Assembly: GCA_016280345.1 (NCBI GenBank)
Contig: JAEEGN010000119.1
Coordinates: 1 to 10,444, forward strand
Length of the DNA: 10,444 nt
Origin: Selenomonadaceae bacterium
GTDB taxonomy: Bacteria; Bacillota; Negativicutes; Selenomonadales; Selenomonadaceae
Reading direction: 5' to 3'
Below are positions 6,072-10,444 of this stretch, piece by piece. The translations under genes and the position numbers were made by a program. A model generated the notes under the pieces. That model saw nothing but the letters and a program-made list of their open reading frames with translations. It did not search any database and was not told where the DNA came from. The first letter of the stretch is position 1; the number at the start of each line of letters is the position of its first letter.

Positions 6072-7682
6072 TCAGTCCGGTGTCAATATGGCCCCCATCG
6101 TTCCCAGGAGCATGAACAGGGAAAAACCGACGAGGAACAGGAACCCGCCCCAGCCGGCCCGTTCCTTCACCAGCTTGATCATGCCCCAGAGGGAGAACGG
6201 GGTGTCGCCGTCCGCCCGGACGGATTTCGTCTGGCCGTCGGGCAGGATCTGTTGCAGCACCGGATGGTTGTAGATGCGGATGCGTCCGATGGCAATCCAG
6301 AGGATGATGGTGACGGGCACGCTGAGGACCATCCAGACCGCGTTGTAGCTGTAGTTCGCGGTCCCCTCGCTGTCCAGCAGCCAGGCGAGCAGGGCCGGCA
6401 GCGCGTTGTAGACGATGACGCCCAGCAGCGTCATGATGATCCGCAGAGGCGTATAGAAGGCGATCTTGACCGGAACCATTTCGCCGCCCACCGGCTCCAT
6501 GAATACGGCCCGCGTCGTGGTGTCCTCGATGGCGCCTTCTTCGCCCTGAGTGACGGTCAGCTTCGACTGGACGCGCTCGGCGCGGCTCTTCTCCGTCTTG
6601 AAGATGACGCGCCGCCATTCCTCGCCGCGGCCGTCGCTGAAGGCGGTGAAGAAGATCGCCCCGAAGACCACCGCCGTCATGCCGATCAGCTCGGGATTCG
6701 GCATCCAAAGCCCCATCAGCACCGAAACCAGGATGGTCAGGACCGTCGGCTCGATGAGCCAGGAGAGTACCCGCTGCTCCTTTTCCCGGGAGACGGCGAC
6801 GCGGCCCGTCTGCCCGTTGACCACGGCCAGCGTCTTGCCGATCTTCAGCACGTAGGCGGGGAGCAGCGCCGGCAGCCGCAGGATGTCCCCCGCCTGCATC
6901 GTGATGTTGACGCCCGTGGTCTGGAGCTGCTTCTCCACTTCGGGGCGGAAGCCCTCTCTGACTTCCTCCAGCACGCGGGCCGACGTCGCTTTGGCGTCGA
7001 TGTCGGAGAGCTTCACCCGCTGGCCGGCGACGAAGGCGAACTCGAAGGGCCGCGCCGCCGTCCACTCGAAGGGCTCCATGGCGTCCAGCACCAGGTTGTC
7101 AAGCTGCTTCGAGGTATTGACGGCGATGCCGTTCAGGAATCCGCCGACGTGGTATTTGCGGTCGGAGTACGTCTCCATGCGCTCCGCCTCGGCCGTCACC
7201 GGGCCGCGGATCAGCTCGTAGGGCAGATAATAGCCGCGGAGCCGCTTGATTTCCGCCAGCACGGCCTTGGCCTCCGGCTCCTTCTGATTCTTCTCCGCCC
7301 ATTCCTTCAGCCGGGCCCGCGCTTCGTCTTCCGTCAGCACGAAGGGGATGATGACCTCGGGCAACTCGTCCGATTTCGCGAAGGCGCGCCGCGCGAACTT
7401 GCCGCCGCAGAACTCGCAACTTCCCATGGCCTCGCCGGCCGGGATGATGACCTGGGCGCCGCAGTTCTCGCAGCCGCAGATTTCCTCGGCGGCGTTCTCG
7501 TCGCGCAGGATGTTCTTCTTCTGGGCGTCCCGCCACTGGCCGAGGCGCTTCACCGGCTCCTTGATGTCCGTTTTGCCGCCGCAGTGCAGGCAGTGGTATT
7601 CCTGGTGCACGATGTCATATTCCGCCGGCGCTCCGCAATAGGAGCAATACACGGCCAGGGGGTTCGTATTCATTTCACTCAT
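6072..7682 (-). CDS. TFIIB-type zinc-ribbon membrane protein
   Basis: 536 residues from ATG 7682, which has AAAGGA 6 bases upstream. Two Cys4-type ribbons open the protein: C13/C16 with C31/C34, and C71/C74 (plus C69) with C89/C92. The middle part (about 105-300) matches a widespread uncharacterised family of zinc-ribbon membrane proteins: PEVIIPFVLTEDEARARLKEW, RGYYLPYELIRGPV, NTSKQLDNLVLDAMEPFEW, LLPAYVLKIGKTLAVVNGQTG. About five hydrophobic segments follow, near 309-327, 331-348, 413-436, 447-466 and 512-532. The ribbons would face the cytoplasm if the N-terminus is inside. The family's biochemical role is not known to me. A GTG at 7751 overlaps the symporter stop as GTGA and would add 23 residues, but lacks a good binding site and the added part spans a stable hairpin. 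The symporter lies upstream and a secreted protein 14 bases downstream, in one probable operon. Confidence 0.85.
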   Translation of the reverse strand: MSEMNTNPLAVYCSYCGAPAEYDIVHQEYHCLHCGGKTDIKEPVKRLGQWRDAQKKNILRDENAAEEICGCENCGAQVIIPAGEAMGSCEFCGGKFARRAFAKSDELPEVIIPFVLTEDEARARLKEWAEKNQKEPEAKAVLAEIKRLRGYYLPYELIRGPVTAEAERMETYSDRKYHVGGFLNGIAVNTSKQLDNLVLDAMEPFEWTAARPFEFAFVAGQRVKLSDIDAKATSARVLEEVREGFRPEVEKQLQTTGVNITMQAGDILRLPALLPAYVLKIGKTLAVVNGQTGRVAVSREKEQRVLSWLIEPTVLTILVSVLMGLWMPNPELIGMTAVVFGAIFFTAFSDGRGEEWRRVIFKTEKSRAERVQSKLTVTQGEEGAIEDTTTRAVFMEPVGGEMVPVKIAFYTPLRIIMTLLGVIVYNALPALLAWLLDSEGTANYSYNAVWMVLSVPVTIILWIAIGRIRIYNHPVLQQILPDGQTKSVRADGDTPFSLWGMIKLVKERAGWGGFLFLVGFSLFMLLGTMGAILTPD

Positions 7683-7714
7683 AATGGTTCCTTTCGTTGC
7701 CGACCGCTTCCTCC

Positions 7715-7741
7715 AGCCGCCCCGGATCGCCCGGGGCGGCT
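7715..7741 (-). other. Strong GC-rich stem-loop between symporter and zinc-ribbon genes
   Basis: AGCCGCCCCGG (7715-7725) and CCGGGGCGGCT (7731-7741) form a perfect 11-bp stem around a 5-base loop, just after the symporter stop and before the zinc-ribbon start. On the minus strand GGAGGAAGCGG follows, so there is no U tail and it is not a standard rho-independent terminator. It could lower downstream expression, stabilise the symporter end of a processed mRNA, or pause polymerase. Confidence 0.6.
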
Positions 7742-7747
7742 CCGGGG

Positions 7748-9376
7748 TCACGCTTCAGATGAGACATTCATATACACCGCTTCATCCATCAGGCCCTCGT
7801 TTCTGGACAGGGCGGTGGTGACGGCGATATCCCCGATTGTATTGATCGTGGTGCGGAACATGGAGGTCAGCGGGTCGATGCCCAGCACGATGGCCGCCGC
7901 CTCCACGGGGAGGCCGAAGGAAACGATGATCGAGGTCAGGCAGACGAAGGAGCCGCCCGGTACGCCCGGCGCGCCCACCGACAGGGCGACGACGGTGATG
8001 AACAACGCCCAGAGGAAGGCCGGCGTCATTTCCACGCCGTACATCTTCGCCAGCAGGATGGTCTGGATGGAGAAATAGAAGCAGCCGCCGTCCATGTTGA
8101 CCGTCGCCCCCAGGGGGATGGAGAAAGAGGACAGCTGGGGCGAGACGCCCATCTTCTCGGTGCAGAAATTCATGGTGAAGGGCATGGCGGCGTTGCTGCT
8201 TCCCATGGAGACGGCAATCGGGACGAAGCTGCCGATCTTCTTCAGGAACGGCACCGGGGTAGTCTTCCCCAGCACGACTATGACCATGGAATAAACGCCA
8301 ATCATGGCTATCGAACCGATGAACTGTCCCACCAGGACCCGGCTGAGCAGCAGCAGCGAATCGGTGCCCACCGTGAACATCAGCGCCATCATGGAGAGGA
8401 AGGCGATCAGCGGGATGAACTGCGCCAGCAGCGTGATGACCCGCAGGCAGAAGGTGTTGGCGGTTTCGGCGAAATCCTTCAGGAGCTGCACTTTCTCGCC
8501 CAGCATGTTCATGGTGATACCGAAGAGCACGGAGGCGAAGATGATTTGCAGCATGTCGCGGTTGATGATGGGCTGGATCAGGTTTTCCGGCACCACGTTC
8601 ACGATCATGTCCAGCAGGGATATGCTGACGCCGCCGCTGCCCCCGGTGACCGTTCCCATCTGGGGGACACTGCCGTGGAACATCGCCAGGCCGATGACGA
8701 TGCTGAAGAACGTGGCAATGACCGTCGTGCACATGTATCCCGTCACCAGCTTGCCGCCGATGCGGCCGATATCGGAGGCGTTCGATATGCTGGTCAGGCC
8801 CGACAGGATGGAGAAGAACACCACCGGGGCAATCATCATGTTCAGGGAATTCAGGAACATGGTCCGGATGCTGCCGATGACGGTCTTGTTCAGCATTTCG
8901 ACGGTATCCGGGGAAATCACGCCCTTCAGGATGGCCCCGACCAGTATGCCCGCCACCATCGCCGTCAGGGTGTAGCGGATCTGCTTGTTTCCCGCCTCGT
9001 GCACCTTGATCGTGACGATGTTCTTCCCGTTGCGATGGTTGTAGGAAAGCTGTTCCTTCTTCGATTTCAGCACGATCGTCCGCTGATAGTCCGGATCGTC
9101 CTCGTTCCACTCCGTCAGGATCTGCAGGGGATTGTAAGCCTCCCCCTCGGTCTCCATCCGCAGGGAAACGTCGCCGAAGCGCTTTCTCACTTTGACCTTG
9201 ACGCGAACCTCCGGACGCAGCGAGAGCTGGAGGGAAAAGATATGCTCCAGCAACTGCCGGCCCGTCTCTGTCTCATTCTCCGATACGCCCATCGCTTTCA
9301 GCGTGTCGCCGATGGCTCCGGCGGTTTCGCCGAAGGTGTCTCCGGTAAGCTCGAATGTACGCCACCGTTCAAACAT
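7748..9376 (-). CDS. Dicarboxylate/amino acid:cation symporter with an N-terminal soluble domain
   Basis: 542 residues from ATG 9376, with GGAGG 9 bases upstream. Residues about 135-525 are a DAACS (GltPh/DctA-type) sodium- or proton-coupled carrier of the inner membrane. The HP1 serine-rich motif is SMGSSNAAMP (390-399), the TM7 motif is NMDGG (427-431), the HP2 loop is VGAPGVPGG (467-475), and TM8 is GIDPLTSMFRTTINTIGD (499-516). Cation-site residues corresponding to GltPh N310, D312, N401 and D405 are kept (N427, D429, N512, D516), as is substrate-carboxylate R397 (R508). GltPh D394, which holds the amino group, is Ser505, as in E. coli DctA, and T314 is Gly431 or Gly430 depending on the exact register. 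A dicarboxylate or other non-amino-acid substrate is therefore more likely than glutamate. The first ~130 residues are an extra soluble region resembling a degenerate GHKL ATPase/anti-sigma fold. It is followed after 65 bases by the zinc-ribbon membrane gene. Confidence 0.92.
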   Translation of the reverse strand: MFERWRTFELTGDTFGETAGAIGDTLKAMGVSENETETGRQLLEHIFSLQLSLRPEVRVKVKVRKRFGDVSLRMETEGEAYNPLQILTEWNEDDPDYQRTIVLKSKKEQLSYNHRNGKNIVTIKVHEAGNKQIRYTLTAMVAGILVGAILKGVISPDTVEMLNKTVIGSIRTMFLNSLNMMIAPVVFFSILSGLTSISNASDIGRIGGKLVTGYMCTTVIATFFSIVIGLAMFHGSVPQMGTVTGGSGGVSISLLDMIVNVVPENLIQPIINRDMLQIIFASVLFGITMNMLGEKVQLLKDFAETANTFCLRVITLLAQFIPLIAFLSMMALMFTVGTDSLLLLSRVLVGQFIGSIAMIGVYSMVIVVLGKTTPVPFLKKIGSFVPIAVSMGSSNAAMPFTMNFCTEKMGVSPQLSSFSIPLGATVNMDGGCFYFSIQTILLAKMYGVEMTPAFLWALFITVVALSVGAPGVPGGSFVCLTSIIVSFGLPVEAAAIVLGIDPLTSMFRTTINTIGDIAVTTALSRNEGLMDEAVYMNVSSEA

Positions 9377-9419
9377 GGATTGATTCCTCCCCGCTCAATG
9401 TAGTTCCTGTCCCGCGCCG

Positions 9420-9433
9420 CCCCGGCGCCGGGG
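9420..9433. other. Perfect 14-base GC palindrome in an intergenic gap
   Basis: CCCCGGCGCCGGGG is fully self-complementary and lies in the 84-base gap between the DUF3298-like gene and the symporter gene. As RNA it gives a 5-bp stem with a GCGC loop. No T run follows on either strand, so it is not a typical terminator. It may be chance in GC-rich DNA, or a processing or pause site. The rest of the gap holds the symporter's ribosome binding site and no visible promoter. Confidence 0.35.
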
Positions 9434-9460
9434 GCAGCCGTTTCCTTTCCCTTTCGCCGC

Positions 9461-10444
9461 TCACGGTATGGCCTCGATGACCTCCGGCGCGCCGTCCGCC
9501 CCTACGCGACAGCGGCGGTGCGATTCGGCGAGAGGCCGATCCGTCACGTTCAACTTGAAATTCTCCGGATCGGTCATCACGAACCATTCCTTCGGCGCCG
9601 ACTCGTCGTGGATGAGCTCGTTCCGCATCGTGAAACGGCTGTCGCCATCGACGCGGCGAACGTCGCCGCCCGTCAGGTCATAGACGCGAAGCTCGTGCCG
9701 GTTTTCCAGCTCGGCCATCCGCCGCGCGTCGTAGCCTTTCTCATAATCTTCCGGCGCCGGGGCGAGCAGGCAGTCCACATAGAGGTATCGCCGCCCGTCC
9801 CGCAGCTTCACGAACACGGGATGAATTCCGTTCAACCGCCCGGGATCGGTGAATACCGAGTCTTCCTTGCCGATGATGCCCTTGTACGCCGCCGCCGGGC
9901 CGCCCCGGATGATATGGAGGCCGTTGACGTCGGCCCTGACCTCAATCGTGCTCAATACGGAACCGCCGGGGAAAACCCGCATCGGCGTCCGCGGCTCGAT
10001 TTCCATGCACCATTGCTCCGGGGCGTGACGGTATTTGTCCCGGAAGCAGTGGCCGCCGACGTCGAAGGTCAGGCTGGCCGTGTAAATCGGGGCATAGGGG
10101 TCATCCGAAAGGCTCAACATGTTGAAGTAGAACGTGGCGCCCCAGGGGTCGAGGGTCCAGGAGCAGCCGCCCTCGTCGATGACCTTCTGCACCCGGGCGG
10201 CCAGCTCCGGCACCGACCCCGTGACAAAGGGGGCGTCGGCGTAATTGCGGCTGAGCAGGATGGCGACCTCGTTGGCGACGATGTTCCGGCTCACGAAAAC
10301 GTCGTCCCAGGTCAGTTCGGCCCCGGTGGCGGTGTCGAAGTTCCTCCCGAAGACGGCATATCGTCCGCGCATCCCGCCTCCGTAAGCGGCGTTCGACTCG
10401 GCAAAGCTCATGGCCAAGCTGTCCGCGCGATGGACATAGAGGGA
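9461..10444 (-). CDS. Secreted RsiV/DUF3298-like protein, paralogue C (5' end outside window)
   Basis: 327 residues are visible; the frame is open to the window edge and begins inside the core at SLYVHRADSLAMSF, which aligns with VFVRRADTMAVSL of paralogue A and LFLRRADTLAVSF of B. By comparison about 130-140 N-terminal residues, including the signal peptide, are missing. The DUF3298-like core continues with YGGGMRGRY, GRNFDTATG, LTWDDVF and ATFYFNMLSL. The YEGGVHG loop of paralogue A is YGGGMRG here. The shared C-terminal region has QWCMEIEPRTP, DGRRYLYVD, RVYDLTG, VMTDPENF and RRCRVGADGAPEV. An insertion of about 20 residues rich in Glu, Arg and Tyr lies between DGRRYLYVD and RVYDLTG. It is followed by the symporter after 84 bases. 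Function is unknown beyond the family likeness. Confidence 0.85.
   Translation of the reverse strand, partial: SLYVHRADSLAMSFAESNAAYGGGMRGRYAVFGRNFDTATGAELTWDDVFVSRNIVANEVAILLSRNYADAPFVTGSVPELAARVQKVIDEGGCSWTLDPWGATFYFNMLSLSDDPYAPIYTASLTFDVGGHCFRDKYRHAPEQWCMEIEPRTPMRVFPGGSVLSTIEVRADVNGLHIIRGGPAAAYKGIIGKEDSVFTDPGRLNGIHPVFVKLRDGRRYLYVDCLLAPAPEDYEKGYDARRMAELENRHELRVYDLTGGDVRRVDGDSRFTMRNELIHDESAPKEWFVMTDPENFKLNVTDRPLAESHRRCRVGADGAPEVIEAIP

Noticed and set aside
6058..7065. Upstream extension of the DxDGNG protein frame
   Set aside because: This part lies out of frame inside the zinc-ribbon gene and is Arg/Gly/Asp-rich noise. The AGGAGG before ATG 6057 and the signal peptide fix the true start.
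5931..8078. Open frame of 715 codons on the plus strand
   Set aside because: It is antisense to the zinc-ribbon gene and parts of its neighbours, rich in His, Gln, Asp and Arg, with no recognisable domain or ribosome binding site.
7782..9110. Second long minus-strand frame inside the symporter gene
   Set aside because: The translation is His/Gly/Arg-rich without hydrophobic segments, while the overlapping frame is a clear DAACS carrier.
8546..9403. Plus-strand frame of 285 codons opposite the symporter N-terminus
   Set aside because: It is an antisense shadow with unusual composition (many Asp, His, Gln) and no supported start.
9377..9460. Intrinsic terminator after paralogue C
   Set aside because: The palindrome is GC-rich but lacks a T run on either strand, so I list it only as a palindrome.

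Overview
This is a GC-rich, densely packed bacterial window in which every supported gene lies on the minus strand. Transcription therefore runs from position 10444 down to 1. The predicted products are mostly envelope or secreted proteins: signal peptides, one lipobox, and two polytopic membrane proteins. Shine-Dalgarno sites of the GGAGG type precede most starts. The lipoprotein and the exported arylsulfotransferase-like protein suggest a diderm anaerobe of the Negativicutes, Synergistota or Desulfovibrio-like kind. No marker gene is present, so I do not assign a taxon with confidence.

Layout in transcription order: a 5'-truncated member of a secreted RsiV/DUF3298-like family (9461-10444); a dicarboxylate/amino acid:cation symporter with an extra N-terminal soluble domain (7748-9376); a double zinc-ribbon membrane protein (6072-7682); a secreted protein with a DxDGNG motif (5254-6057); a lipoprotein built from an internal duplication (4187-5200); a second DUF3298-like protein (2873-4159); a 37-codon small ORF that overlaps it by ATGA (2763-2876); a compact arylsulfate sulfotransferase-like protein (1545-2756); a third DUF3298-like protein (110-1456); and the first 18 codons of another exported protein (1-55). 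Gaps between genes are 88 bases or less, and I found no canonical U-tailed terminator, so much of the window may be one or a few long transcripts. No stretch over 300 bases lacks a gene.

The most unusual theme is the DUF3298-like family. Three paralogues share an RsiV-like core followed by an unrecognised C-terminal domain that ends in CRVGADG[TA]PE. The same motif recurs in the stand-alone 37-residue ORF. This cluster surrounds the arylsulfotransferase. A second point is the symporter, which has a fused GHKL-like N-terminal region and substitutions at two substrate-binding positions. How these genes work together is not shown by the sequence. A co-expressed envelope or solute-handling module is an inference from orientation and spacing only.

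No tRNA, rRNA, CRISPR array, transposase or attachment site was seen.
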